Source: Hyphodiscus hymeniophilus (lineage: Eukaryota; Ascomycota; Leotiomycetes; Helotiales; Hyphodiscaceae). From it: a stretch of 64,000 nucleotides of DNA. Below are positions 49,062-60,380 of this stretch, piece by piece; position 1 is the first letter of the stretch; each line of letters opens with the position of its first letter. The DNA is taken from positions 1,550,001-1,614,000 of the forward strand of contig VNKQ01000010.1 of the NCBI GenBank assembly GCA_016508695.1, given 5' to 3'. Below the pieces are notes generated by a model, which saw nothing but the letters and a program-made list of their open reading frames with translations, made no database searches and had not been told where the DNA came from. The translations under genes and the position numbers were made by a program.

Positions 49062-49566
49062 CTGCGAATAATAATTTGGGAACGATTGCCGAGTTGGGAG
49101 ATGTAAAGAGCGTTGGAGAAGCTGAATGGGGCTGAAGCGGTTAGAAGAGTTGTATAATTCGACACAATAGGCAGGAGAACGATTTCATCGAACTCAAAGA
49201 GAGATCTCGATTTTCTTATAGTGACATAGTAATTGTGCAGGTCGACTCTGGAGATAACCCAAAGTACAGTATCTCGTGCCAGATCACGTGTTAGTCACGA
49301 GCTGAGTCATGAAAGTGGCATTCACTTCTTGCGCTGTGTCGCAGAGCGTCGAAACCGTACCCATTCTCAATGACTGTGATACTGTCAAGTTGAATTGATT
49401 TAACGTGAAAGTACTGTTGGTAGATGAAAGGAGAGAGTGTAACTGGTAGAAGGAAGGGAAGGCGGGCTGATCAGCTTCTGATCCATGCACTCGAAATATT
49501 TATGATCGAAAGCCTTCTCTGCCAGGACTGTCAGCCTCGTCAACCTTCAACACCAGCATTGTTTCA
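49062..49566. other. Intergenic, right border of the NRPS cluster
   Basis: A 505-nt gap between the 3' end of the ABC transporter gene and the RIT1 start. No coding potential seen. It probably holds the RIT1 promoter. Confidence 0.45.
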
Positions 49567-50980
49567 ATGCCAGGTCCAACTGCCTCCGACCTCATCTTCT
49601 CGGAGCAAGCCAATCACAATTTCTCAAAGACCTTGGGCCATCTCAAACGTTCTACGCTCTCCATAAAAAACCGTCTTCAATCCATCCAACAAGATGCAGC
49701 TTTCACGAAGAAGGCTGCAGAGGCGTATGGCAGACCACTGATTGCAAACGAACGGTGCGGGAGCTGGTATATTGATCCAGAACTCAAGAGTGGGAGCGCA
49801 TATTTCAAAAGCACAGATGGGCATACTGGTGTTTGGAAGCTCAGCACAAGGAGGTTGAACTTGCATTTGCTGGAGATTATCGGGAACCACGATGGCTGCA
49901 TTATCGTGGATTCTACGCGACGGGGAAAGAGTACGTATCCTTTTTCTTTTCTGGAGTCTATGCTGACATGTGGAAGGAATGCCAGATGCTCTAAGCAAGA
50001 CCATACCAATATGGTGCAGCGTCCTCAATTGTCTCCTCTTTGCTGACGTCCCACAATGCCATGAATTACACACTCCGCCCCAGGTTGTCTCACAATCCGA
50101 ACATGCGCAAATTGAATCTCTCCTTCCCTCGTTCCTTACGGCCCTCGAAGCCCTGAACCTGTCAATTGATTCTCTCAGGTTGCAGATAACCAAACCTCTG
50201 CGTCCGATCTGGGTAACGCCAGATTCTAACCTGGTGCCAATGCGGATCGTCTTCGAAAGCTTCCACCCAATCATATGCTGCACAGTATCTCGAAGGGTGG
50301 CAGGTGGAGAACTCAGTGAGGGTGGATACATACAGGGCGCAGGAGATGATACTGAGAATTGGGCACATGGTTTGACACCCTCCATTTTCTGGACCAATAC
50401 TACAGCTCTGCTGTCTACACCCGAGAACAATCTGCCGACTCTCATTGAATCGCTTGTTCGACAATCTGCATCTGGCGGTTCTTTTAGAGGCATGATATGC
50501 TTGAAACCGACTTCCTGCATATTTGTCGGCACCCTTGGTAGCATCAAAAACGTTGACAACAGAACTTGCACTGTTTGTCTTCTGCCAAAGGTGACAGACA
50601 ACAGCACTTGGCAGACATCTTCCACCAGACTTGATGTTGGTCTTGGGCCTCACAAAATTGGAAGTCGAAACCTACGCACGGCTCTCCCAACGATTGTCAC
50701 ATTTGTGCAAAGCTACCTTGCTACTGCCACGGAGAATGATCAACACCGGGTCGTGATTGCCTGTGAAAACGGAAAAGATCTATCAATCGGCGCGACACTC
50801 ACCGTACTATGTAGACTCTTTTCAGAAGATGGTACGCCCTGGAATGGAGATGCTAAGCTGGATATTGACAAGACTTTCGTCCGCCGTTGGTTGGGAAGGA
50901 TCTCTATTTCTGTACCCGATGCGAATCCAAGCCGAATCACACTGCAGACCGTCAATAGCTTTCTAATGGGACGCCCTTGA
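49567..50980 (+). CDS. RIT1: RIT1-like initiator-tRNA ribosyl-phosphate transferase
   Basis: Two exons, 49567-49930 and 49977-50980, give 455 aa. The 46-nt intron joins DSTRRGK to RMPDALSKTIPIWC, a signature stretch of the family. The N-terminal part contains NERCGSWYI and KSTDGHTGVWKLSTRRLN. The C-terminal DUSP-like domain carries VIACENGKDLSIGATL. Yeast Rit1 adds a 2'-O-ribosyl phosphate to position 64 of initiator tRNA-Met, keeping it out of elongation. The protein is soluble with no targeting signal. The length is a little under the yeast enzyme (about 510 aa). As a housekeeping gene it marks the right edge of the NRPS cluster. Confidence 0.87.
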
Positions 50981-51735
50981 CGGTTCTTTCGTCCGCACTT
51001 GGAAAATCATGAGATTAAGGGAAGTCCTTGCAATCATCGAACCGCAGCTAAAACTCGCTCCTGGTGTGAAGAAGGCTTCACTCCCAAGGACTTCTATGGA
51101 ACGGGACTCAATCCCATCTCTTGTTGCTGCCGCACGCTTTGAGAGACGCGCAAACTTCAACGTGCGCATGAGGTCCGGGGCAGTTGCCACGTTCTAGCTG
51201 GACCCCCGTGGCGATGTCACATATGAACCAACTCCATGCGGCTTAACCCGCTTCCCGCCCTCACTTGATGACCCCGTTGAAAGAAAACGAGATGCATTGC
51301 GAAGCACAAACCGCGACTTTTAAGGTTCTGTGGGGAAATGGGGTGCGAGATGTAGAGGCGAAGGATGTGATGTTAACGCAGCGTTGCATTATCTGGCAGG
51401 GTGTCAGAGTATGAATTCGAAGCCTTTGGAGTGGTTGATGGAGAGGAGTAGGGAGAGTTATGAGAGGACTAAGGAGGAAGGCGAGGTTATGTGCGCTGTT
51501 GGGAAAGTATCCTTGACCCGTGTTACCCAATGTTCAGTGATGATGTTGAGAACAATTTCAGCGTCATGTTGCCAGACCACATCCGTTTTGGCCTTTCTCG
51601 AGATGATCAACATGAGAAGTGCTCCCGTACCGCTAGTAAAAGTGAAGCTCAGCTAAACTACATCTTCGTGCTCTCGAAGAGCACAACATGAACTTGCCGT
51701 GGATGTGTCGCCTGTCCTCAAGTACCGGTATCTTC
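50981..51735. other. Intergenic with short open frames only
   Basis: Short frames on the plus strand (51009-51197, 51330-51656) show no recognised domain. The piece around 51420-51500 (EWLMERSRESYERTKEEGEV) looks protein-like and could be a gene scrap, but no exon chain holds together. Confidence 0.35.
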
Positions 51736-53959
51736 TCAATAGATAACCACTTGAGTACACTTCTCCTCCTCAAATGCAGCACCGTACATGACTCCATGAA
51801 TCAGGGAATCTCCCACCAACTCATAGCCCGCGCCGACGCCCTGGCTTCGCAACACAAGAGGAACACGGCAACCTTTGAGCAACCATATTTCATCCCCGAA
51901 CTGAGCCTCCTGCGGGACCAAGCCCATGTACCCATTTTCGGTGAAGCAAAGTCGTCTCGTGAGTGCGGGTTCCACCATTCCGTAGAAAGCTGTTTCCTTG
52001 TATTTGTTTGGTAGCAAGTTACCCAGAGACGCTAATCCGTGATAAAGAGGTTTGACTTTGTCAAATTTCGCTTTGCGGAGCATTTGGAAAGCCCAGCGTT
52101 CTTCTCGCCACTGCAGTTTCCGTATGTTAGCAGGCGATCGGTATTGGGGGACCCAGAAAAGCATTCTGAATTTCTGAGGGATCAATACTTTTCGAAAGTT
52201 TTTCCGAGCTGCCTCCGGACCCTCTGGCAATTCATCCCCACAAAGAATACGAACGTAGGCCATTTCATAAGTCTCACCTGTGGTATCATATTCGTTGTTA
52301 GCATTTTCAAGGTCTGGCCCTAAAACCATGTTGTCCCATACAGTAAAGACATCACGCTGAGTCGCAGAATCCTCTACAATATCATACACATACTTGTATA
52401 AGCCACGAAGCCCATTGCCGTTTTTGGAGACGGTGGTCATCTTAGACACCAAGATGTCCCAATCGTATGGGGTGTCTGGGCATGGATCAGTCAAAGTGCG
52501 AATGACTGCAATGCGATGTCCCAATAACGTAAGGCTGTTCCGCGGTCCAAATATCGGTACTGGCGAAGTTGTGGACCCGGAAGCGTCGAACGGCGTTATT
52601 GGGAACTCATCGGTTGAGCTACTTTCACGCTCGAAGAAAGAGTAAGGCTTGGGTGTAGTGTCACACCAGTCAGGGACCCATGATTGGAGGGGAAGATCTG
52701 ACAAGCCACGTGGAGATGAGAGTAAATCAAGGGTTACGGAAGTATTGAGAAGGGACTTTGCGAGGTTGATGAAGACATCTTTGGGTTTCGTATGGTAATC
52801 TGCAACAAGCCCCATTTCGTTGAGGTCAGCGCTGGTCAGGCCAAATAATGCGATGATCTTGTCCCGAGGATCAGAAGTGAAGAAGCGACGGAACCCGTTG
52901 AGAAGCTTGAGGAGTTCCAGGTCTTCAGATCTGTGTGCAGTGACAGCCGAGCGAGCGATCTGAAGCTTGAACAACCCCGTGAAACAAGCAATTTGACTTT
53001 CTGTGCCTCCCCAGTTGATAAAGTACGTAGATAGTGCACCGCCATGGAATCTTCATAGCCTTAAAGTAAGCATCACTTCGTCCACAGATCTGGGGTAACT
53101 GACAGAGATTCGAAAAGACAATCACATGCGTAACGGCTGCTGCCATGGAGAGACGATATGAGTGTAAAGAAGAAACATTGACGTACTCCTCCCAATCCAT
53201 TTCCTGCTCTCCACATGTGATCATGACTTCCTCTGCCAAACTTATCTCTTGGACCACCCACATTCTCGAAAACCAAGGCCGGTTTAAGAGAGTGTAGAAA
53301 GCAGCCACCTCTTCCCCGGTGGGGTTGGTAGCAGGATCCCCGAGTTGAATTTTGCTTTCTCCGCGTTTGATCGACATGAACAAAGAGCCATCTTGAATGT
53401 TTTCATCGTAGAGACCATTCATTCGTTGTAACATCCTAAATGCGAGGTCGTTCCCATCGAATGTCTCGCCTAACCAAACCACCGTTCGCTTTGCACTGCG
53501 GTATATGTCACTCATAATTCCAACTTGCTGCTCACGTTCTGCCACATCGTCTTGATTAATACAGATCGCATGAATCCAGAGGATTCTGGGTTTGTCAGGA
53601 CGTCGTATGTCCCGCAGTGCAGACTTCAAATTGCATGTGACGTTCAATCTGCAACCATTGCACACGATGGGGGAACGAGCAGACGAGCTACCCCAGACAT
53701 AGGAGAGGGCTTCATATTCAACTTCCAGCGTTGATATATCGAAAAAGACCTCTATCGGTTCCCAATCTCGTCCGGGTAATAGCTGGAGCAGCCTGACAAG
53801 GGGCACATCGACGACAGGAAGAGGCTCATAGACCAACGTCGGCGCACTGATTTCATCATCTCTAGGAGCCAGCCACGCTCTGAGCTGCCCTATTCGCTCA
53901 AGTTCCTTTGGCGAATGGGTGTTCTGGACTGCTTGGAGCTCTTGTCGAATCTTCGCCAA
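51736..53959 (-). pseudogene. HET-domain (heterokaryon incompatibility) gene, apparently broken
   Basis: Two long minus-strand frames cover one HET protein. The 5' part (53959 to about 53048) holds the HET core: EYEALSYVWGS, WIHAICINQDDVAEREQQV, MSDIYRSAKRTVVWLG and RPWFSRMWVVQEISLA. The 3' part (about 53046-51736) holds ARSAVTAHRSEDLELLKLL, DPRDKIIALFGL and the usual C-terminal block with ENGYMGLVP and GDEIWLLKGCRVP. The frames differ by one base near 53047, and no good intron bridges them. There is also no ATG. The expected start reads ATTGGCG just after an in-frame stop, as if one T had been added to ATGGCG. A TATATAA box lies upstream at 54065-54071 (minus). HET proteins trigger cell death on fusion of unlike hyphae. 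Either two +1 changes have inactivated the gene or these are sequence errors. Confidence 0.7.
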
Positions 53960-54064
53960 TGTTTATCGAGCAATTGAGAAATCGGGTTAAGAGAATTAAG
54001 TTGGTTGATTTTAAGGTTGGAGATGTAGGGAGATGTTTGAAGGGTTCCCTTAGAAAAGTTCCCC

Positions 54065-54071
54065 TTATATA
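54065..54071 (-). promoter_or_regulatory. TATA box upstream of the HET gene
   Basis: TATATAA on the minus strand about 106 nt upstream of the expected start site (53959), followed by a pyrimidine- and A-rich leader. It supports translation beginning near 53959, where the ATG is missing. Confidence 0.45.
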
Positions 54072-54302
54072 CACTCCCCGTCGTACCTTCCTTCACTCCA
54101 CGAATAATTTCTGGACCCAAAAGAAGCTTCAACTTCAAGCGCAAAATGTCATTGCTTTCCTAAAACTCGACTATTTCCACACAAAGTCGGGAATTCCTAC
54201 TTACCAATAATCCGACACGCTGATCCTTGCTTTTCTAGTTTTGATCTTAAAGTTCACTTCCCCTCAAAGTCTCCCTGAAATCCTTCCGAAGAGTTTCCCA
54301 CG

Positions 54303-54621
54303 ATGGGGCACTGGATAGGCTTGCCGGCTGAGATTCGCTCCATGATCCTCCAAGTGGTAGCAGAGGATTACACGATCAAATCCGATCAGTACGCCGGCGC
54401 CGGCTATGCCAGCGTCTGCCGGGAGTGGCAACCGGTCTTCGAACTGAGGAACTTTCGGCGACTTCTTCTCGAGCAGGAGCCGCATATCTGAACTTGAACA
54501 AATTATGGGTGTCGAACGAAGACGATAATAGCCCAAGCACCTGTTACTTTGTGTCAGGCTTGACGATTATGACTGCACAGTCTGCAAATCCAAAGAGGGC
54601 AGACGAATAATCAGGAAGTAA
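54303..54621 (+). pseudogene. Broken F-box-like family gene fragment
   Basis: The first frame gives an F-box-like start (LPAEIRSMILQVVAEDY, then ASVCREWQPVFELRNFRRLLLEQE) and stops at 54489. The family sequence continues one base out of frame from about 54481 (ISELEQIM, later DYDCTVCKSKEG, a conserved motif of this expanded fungal family). That second frame is interrupted by two adjacent stops, TAA at 54526 and TAG at 54529. The gene is thus disrupted by a frameshift and stops and lacks the long C-terminal part of the family. It sits beside a broken HET gene. Confidence 0.6.
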
Positions 54622-56306
54622 GTAAGACATTGTCTGGTCCTTGATTTGGTTTGATTTATTCTTGCACTATCGATAGCAAGCACAATCCTACTATCGCTGA
54701 ATCTAATAGGAACAACGATATCTTGAGCACAGTTGTCTAGAACTTGTTAGTTATTCTATGAAAGGGGACCGGATTTTCTGGGAATGGTCGCCAACAAGGG
54801 CTGATATTGGAACTTTGCGCCTATTCCCCGAGCGACTGTAAGCATGCATTCAGGGACTTTCATCTCGAGCAAAACTGAATGGAAACCCTACGTTCTTTTA
54901 CCTTTTGCGTTACAATGTCCGATGATTAAGGATGTTGTTTCAAGTTGTTGGGGGCGGAATAGTGTATGTATTAGGGTAGTGCTGCTGAAGTGCTTAGGAA
55001 CTGTCATGGTCTAAAGGGCCTCGAACCAATGGATCTGCGTGTCCTCCATATCATTTGCAATCCTTATCAGGACGTTCGAGAGTCGAGTTCTAGAGCCAAA
55101 AGAAGCTTTCGAATGCGCAATGATCGGCGCCCTTCAAAGTGCGTACGCATGAATAACACTAGTAGTCGCAAAGGGGGATTATTGCCCCTTTCAATCTCCC
55201 CGTGGAGGCTAAAGTCCGGGTATCAGAAAGGGTGATGACAGGGGCTAAGCGATGGCTTGATTGGCGAGTTGGCCCCTGAGCAACGCGCACGCCCGTCCCG
55301 CCCAGCACGACTGAGCGTTCCTTCCGCCTCAGAAGTTCTGAGGCGGATTCTTCTGACCAGCTTCCTTCTTGAGCTCCAGTTTGCCCCTTTTTGTATTTCT
55401 TTTGATTTTCTTTGGGGAACTTTTCTGAAGATATCCTCATGGAGAACAAGATATAGGCCTGCCTCATTGAAAGCGCTTGCCTCGATCTAGTTCTTTTGAG
55501 TTCGCAGCTTCGGGCCTTCGGCTTCAACACTCCTCTTCCCTTACCAGGTCTGAATAGAGTTTCAAACAGTTCAGTCATATTGTGGAAGCTTTGATGATCT
55601 CCTGATCTGCTCTTGCGGAGTTTGATGCACATCGATTCTAGTGCCATCTCGGGCGTTAGAAGCTTGGCATCTGATAGATTGCACGGGATGGGAATAGGCC
55701 CGCTTCTGTCCAATCAAGGCGCTGGTATCAAGCCAGAAGTACCGATGAAGGCAGATGTCGGAGGCAACCCCACAATCAGGGGTGTTTACTTGCCATGCAG
55801 CAGATATATTAGATTAGCAAGCAGGTACTGCAAATGCTAGCGGCAGCGATAGCTAGAATCCAAAAAATCTCTTTTTCTCTATCTGAGAACCCTATCTGTC
55901 GGTCGGGATGGAAAAGCTGCAGTCAAAGTTGCTCTCCGAGCAGGGGCGGCTCTTATTCTGTTCGTGGGAAAGTGCCCTTTGCTCCAGAGGAGGCACAGTT
56001 CCGTGCCATACTCTTCTTCACGTGGAGGTTTCAAGTTGAGGCCCTGCACACGAAACGGACCGAGTTCTTGACTGGAATGAAAGGACTGTTACTTGACCAA
56101 ATGTTTCACTACCTTGAATGGTTTTGAGTGATTGGGACTCCCAGAAGGTACTTTAACTGCGAGGGCCGCAATGTATTCTGCTTTCTCAACTCTCGTTCTA
56201 CTGCAGCAGTTCACAGAGCAGACACTCTTTCTGTTCTCCACGGTCCTTACTTAACTTACAGTCTCTTCTTGTATTTATTGTTGTTACAATCCTTTTATCG
56301 TTCAAA
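54622..56306. other. Gene-poor stretch, one inverted repeat
   Basis: No recognisable gene. A 184-codon minus-strand frame (55159-55713) shows no domain. A 23-nt near-perfect inverted repeat lies at 55324-55346. The right end is the promoter and leader of the GH16 gene. Confidence 0.4.
55324..55346. repeat. Inverted repeat, 11-nt arms
   Basis: CCGCCTCAGAA, one G, then TTCTGAGGCGG: perfectly complementary arms around a single base. It could extrude as a cruciform, bind a dimeric regulator, or be a remnant of a mobile element end. No second copy was noticed in the window. Confidence 0.6.
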
Positions 56307-57375
56307 ATGCTTTCATCACACTCACTCATGTCTGCGGGCTTTGCCCTTGTATCACTCCTCGAGCTTGGAAATGCATATACACTCGTTGCAACATATGACT
56401 CTACGAACTTCTTCGACGAGTTTTCATTCTTTACAGGCGCCGACCCTACGGACGGATTTGTTGACTATGTCTCCCAATCCGTTGCAGACAGTGCGGATCT
56501 TGTGTCTTATCAAAATGGTCAGGTATACTTGGGTGTAGACCACACAACCAATAACCCAACCGGAGGCCGCGAATCTGTACGATTGAGCAGCAATGAAGCC
56601 TTCAGTAAGTTCTTCCCTCGGGCTATGTCTCTCCTTTACTCTATCAAGAAACCGGCTAACTGTAGGCCAAAGCCCAAGGACTCTTCTTAGCGGACATAGC
56701 ACACATGCCCGGAGGAATATGCGGCACTTGGCCCGCTTTCTGGATGTTCGGGGTACTTTCCCTTGCCTTTCCATCTATTGACCTTTAAGCTAACAGATGT
56801 ATCAGCCGAACTGGCCTGCAGGAGGTGAAATTGATATCATCGAAGGTGTGAACGACCAAGCCACTGATTCCATAACTCTACACACCGCATCTGGATGTTC
56901 CGTGTCAAACTCCGGCTCCCTAGCAGGCACTGCCACAGTTGGGAGCAACTGCAACGCCAACAACGCTAACGATGGCTGCGGCGTCAGCACATCCAACACA
57001 AATGGCTACGGAGCCGGGTTCAACGCGATCGGGGGAGGCGTGTATGCCACGCAATGGACCTCTTCGGGGATCTATGTCTGGTTCTTCGAGCGCGGAAGCA
57101 TACCTAGTGATATCACGGACGGAAATCCGGATACCAGTGGATGGGGCTCGCCGACAGCGAGCTTCAGCGGTGGTGGTTGCGACTTTGATTCGTATTTTCA
57201 GAACAATAATATCGTTTTCGATACGACGTTCTGCGGAAGTTGGGCGGGGGCTGTCTGGGATTCAACGGGGAGTTGTGGGAGTTTGGCGGATACTTGTCAG
57301 GATTATGTCGCGGGTAACCCGGGAGCTTTTGTTGATGCATATTGGGCTATCAACTCGGTGAAGGTTTACCAGTAA
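56307..57375 (+). CDS. Secreted GH16 endo-1,3(4)-beta-glucanase
   Basis: Three exons, 56307-56604, 56673-56752 and 56806-57375, give 315 aa. A signal peptide (about 1-23, LSSHSLMSAGFALVSLLELGNA) is followed by one GH16 domain: GFVDYVS, HMPGGICGTWPAFWMFG, then GGEIDIIEG, whose two Glu residues (ExDxxE) are the nucleophile and acid/base. Gly- and Ser-rich middle and Cys-containing C-terminal parts (CDFDSYF, TFCGSWAGAVW) match fungal mixed-linkage glucanases. Acceptors at 56672 and 56805 were chosen because CTAAC branch points lie about 10-15 nt upstream and the joins give TQGLFLAD and FGPNWPAGG. It acts outside the cell on beta-glucans of fungal or plant walls. No GPI signal is seen. Confidence 0.88.
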
Positions 57376-57928
57376 AGGTGCTTGAGATATATTTGTAGCA
57401 GCGCTACGGAAGGAATGGGAGTATTGGTTCTATACGGACGAGTCGGACGACAAAATAACACGAAAATTATTAAATCTTTCGTTATCAAAATATCACAAAT
57501 AGAGCTCCGGCTCCAGAGTTTCTCGTAACTCAGCCACATTTTACCCAAGTACAGACATTGGCAAAACGCAATGATTGAAGACTCATTGTTCGAAGAAGGA
57601 CCTTAGGGGTCAGATGCCTGAAGACAAAAGCATCAAATACGCCCTGGAAAAGGGTCTCCCAGCAGACGATGAAGAAGTCCAAAAAGCGATTGCAGTGAAA
57701 TCCTTTCTACAGTTTCAAATGACAAGACAGCTGGAATACTAGACAGATGACTCGACAGGTAGTTGTAACGTTCTATAAAAATCCAAAAACAGTATATCAT
57801 CGACAGCGAAAGAGTAGTCGACACCAATATCGATCGACAGCGACACAGCAGTCGGGACTCGACATCTGTCGATAGTTGAAGGTACAGAGGGAGTAATTTT
57901 CAGCGTGCCATTGACCTTTACAGCAACT

Positions 57929-58059
57929 GCGCCAGATCTGGGATCAACTAACGAGCCTGGAGCCGATGCTCCGTCTGGGAAGTCTATTAAAACCACCTTT
58001 AACGCTGCCCGAGCAGTATTCCCATAAAATTTGAAAGAAGTCGATTCGTAACCATCGAC
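57929..58059 (-). repeat. Diverged 131-nt copy of the GLE1 3' coding end
   Basis: Aligns without gaps to 58430-58560 (last exon of GLE1) at roughly four in five positions. The minus-strand translation keeps VVLIDFPDGASAPGS. It then runs into unrelated sequence, so it is a truncated tandem duplicate, not a gene. Confidence 0.75.
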
Positions 58060-58100
58060 GCTCCGTCGGGAAAGTCGATTAGAACAACCTTGTTGAGAAG
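58056..58100 (-). repeat. Second short copy of the GLE1 3' end
   Basis: About 45 nt matching the segment around 58468-58512 (ctccgtcgggaaagtcgatt and flanks), directly abutting the longer copy. Three versions of this segment therefore lie within 650 bp. Confidence 0.65.
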
Positions 58101-58365
58101 CTCGTGTTTGGCTGTTGGACGGAGGAATTTATAGGCTGCACGGCAGTGGCTGCAGGTTGGTTTGGTGAAATGGTAAAATCCAACCCAAATGTTGCAAAGT
58201 TATCACAGGGTTTCGGGTCTCTACAGAGCATAAATCGTCAGTTTCAATTCTGGGTATATCCGTCCTAAAGACATTTTCAAACTCCATAGAACTCCATTCA
58301 TCCACCGATATCTTCACCAAACTGTACTCCATACCAATCCTTATGCTCGTACTCTATGCCGGTCT

Positions 58366-59962
58366 TTATGCTCGTAAATCAATTCCCTGTCTCACAAACT
58401 TCTCTACCAAAACCTTCACTCCCCCAACTGCGCCGGATCCGGGGTCAACAGACGAGCCTGGCGCCGACGCCCCGTCGGGAAAGTCGATTAACACAACCTT
58501 GAGGGCTGCCCGAGCAGTGTTTCCGTAGAACTTAAAAAAGGTTGATTCATAACCGTCGACCAAAGCTCTCAGTACATAGTACTGAGTAGCGCTGCGTTCA
58601 TTCGGGGGAGTTGCCACAATGCTAGCCAATGTCTGCCAGTAATGACTTGCGTGCCATGGGTTTTGAAGGCTCGACTTGGAGAAATCTCGGAGGGAAATGG
58701 CTGCGTATCCTGCAGCTAGCCCGGTCATACGGGAAGCATGTTGTTCCTCTGACATATAAGCTGCTTCTCCTTTGTCTACCCTTCCCCATCCAAGAAGGGC
58801 TCGGCCTTGCTCTGTATTCTCGCTGCCACGAATACCAAATACAGCAGGGCATGCCATTCTCATCTTAGCCATGAAAATATCAATCAATGATTCTCCACGC
58901 CAGCGAAAATTTGCTCGGGCGAAGACTTGAACCACGATAACTCCGATAGGATCTGCCATTTCGGGTCTGATGCCAGCTTCGTTGGAGAATTGGAGAATGG
59001 CGTATTTGGCGAACATGTTCATGAAGAAGATAAACACCATCGGCATCTTTTCATCGTTGTTAACAGTTCCTTCACGTGGTTCGGGTTTGGACAGCATGAA
59101 AGTGCTGGGGTCAACGCCAGGGCTTCCAATCTGCATTGAATCCTCGAGGATTTTGAAAATACGGGTCAACTGATTTGTCGTTAGATCAAATAGAAGTGAT
59201 AGGCATGCGAGATTTTACCATTGCTTTATTCTCAGCCTTGTTCTTGTTAGTTTGGCCGACTTTCATCCGTAATTCTCGTCGCAAGTCGCCGACTTCCTTC
59301 TGGAATTTCTTATTTGTTTCGCACTCCTTCTTGATCACTTTCCGCATCTGCTTCAGTGCTTGATGTATCTCCACATAGCGATCGACTCCTTTGAGAAGGA
59401 AGTTGTGCTTTTGTGAGTGAGATTGCTGAGTCGTACTCGGAATAGGAGGTGCAACTATTGGTGTTGGTGTTGGGGTTGGTGTCGGGGCCGTAGTCGACTG
59501 TTGAGCGAAAGGGTTGGCAGCAGCTTGTCGGGTTTGCTCCGCGACAGTGTTGGGAGGGATCTGCTGGGGCTGCTGGGTGAATGGGTTGGCAGGCTGTACT
59601 GCAACGGCGGTGGAGACGGTAACAGTCGGCTTTGGTTCTTGAACAGGAGCCGCTGGTGGAGTTGGAAGTCGTTCAGGTACTTTGGGTATCTGACGTTCCC
59701 GATTCTGTATCTCTCGGAGGCGAGTCTCCTCACGAATCCGCTCCTCCGCGAGACGAACCCGCTCTTCTTCCTGCAGCGTATGTTGGCGAAGCTTGAACTG
59801 GTTCTGGCGGATTTCCTCTAATTCGACAGCTCGTCTTGCAGCTTCGTTGATCTTCAAACGCTCTGCATGGGACGCGGCGAGTTTCGCGGCATGTTCTTCT
59901 TCTGAATTGCGGTTTTCGAAACGGAGGTCGAAATCGGGAAAAGTGGCACCGAAATACGACAT
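58366..59962 (-). CDS. GLE1: GLE1 nucleoporin (mRNA export factor)
   Basis: Two exons on the minus strand, 59962-59219 and 59169-58366, give 515 aa. Residues about 25-115 form a charged coiled coil rich in Glu and Arg. A Pro/Gln/Thr-rich linker (about 120-185) contains two NPF motifs. The GLE1 domain follows, starting HNFLLKGVDRYVEIHQALK, and continues through AKYAILQFSNEAGIRPE, YYVLRALVDGYESTFFKFYGN and VVLIDFPDGASAPGSS. Gle1, with inositol hexakisphosphate, activates the DEAD-box ATPase Dbp5 at the cytoplasmic face of the nuclear pore. The start is the first ATG after a pyrimidine-rich leader. The last about 45 codons are duplicated downstream, and the C-terminus beyond the duplicated part (VEKFVRQGIDLRA) looks normal. 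Confidence 0.9.
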
Positions 59963-60380
59963 CTTACCACGATTTCAGAGAGTCTCTGAGTATTTCGAAG
60001 AAAGAGGAACGTGCAGGAGTCGGACGAGGAGTAGAAGCTTGGAGTAGGGGAGCTTGGAGGTTGGAAATATTCCGGCAGAATCACAATGGCAGTGACCGCC
60101 TATTGTCTCTCCCCACTACCTATTGTACCTATTGTACCTAGCTCCACCACATCGCATCCTATTGTCGGGGTCGCGGAATATTGTCTTCCAGAGCTCTTCG
60201 ACAATCGGAGCATCTATTAGCATTGAAGTATAATCTTACAATAATTATGTTCGATATGACTCTGGGTCCAATATCGATATGGACATCATCAGCAAGCTGA
60301 GATCTGCTCTCGTCTCTACTCTCTACCTAGCTCGAGTTTGACAAGTACAGTACGCCTCAGCAAGCATCCCATACACAAAA
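59963..60380. other. GLE1 promoter region
   Basis: Upstream of the GLE1 start on the minus strand. It contains two adjacent copies of ctattgtacctattgtacct-like sequence near 60118-60140. No gene seen. Confidence 0.45.

Larger units (their letters stand above)
57376..58365. other. Downstream of GLE1: partial copies of its 3' end
   Basis: Contains the 3' flank of the GH16 gene and two degenerate copies of the GLE1 3' end (separate entries). Between them are short AT-rich and GATC/CGAC-rich stretches without coding potential. Confidence 0.5.

Noticed and set aside
55159..55713. 184-codon minus-strand frame
   Set aside because: Low-complexity basic and Ser-rich translation with no family resemblance, overlapping an inverted repeat.
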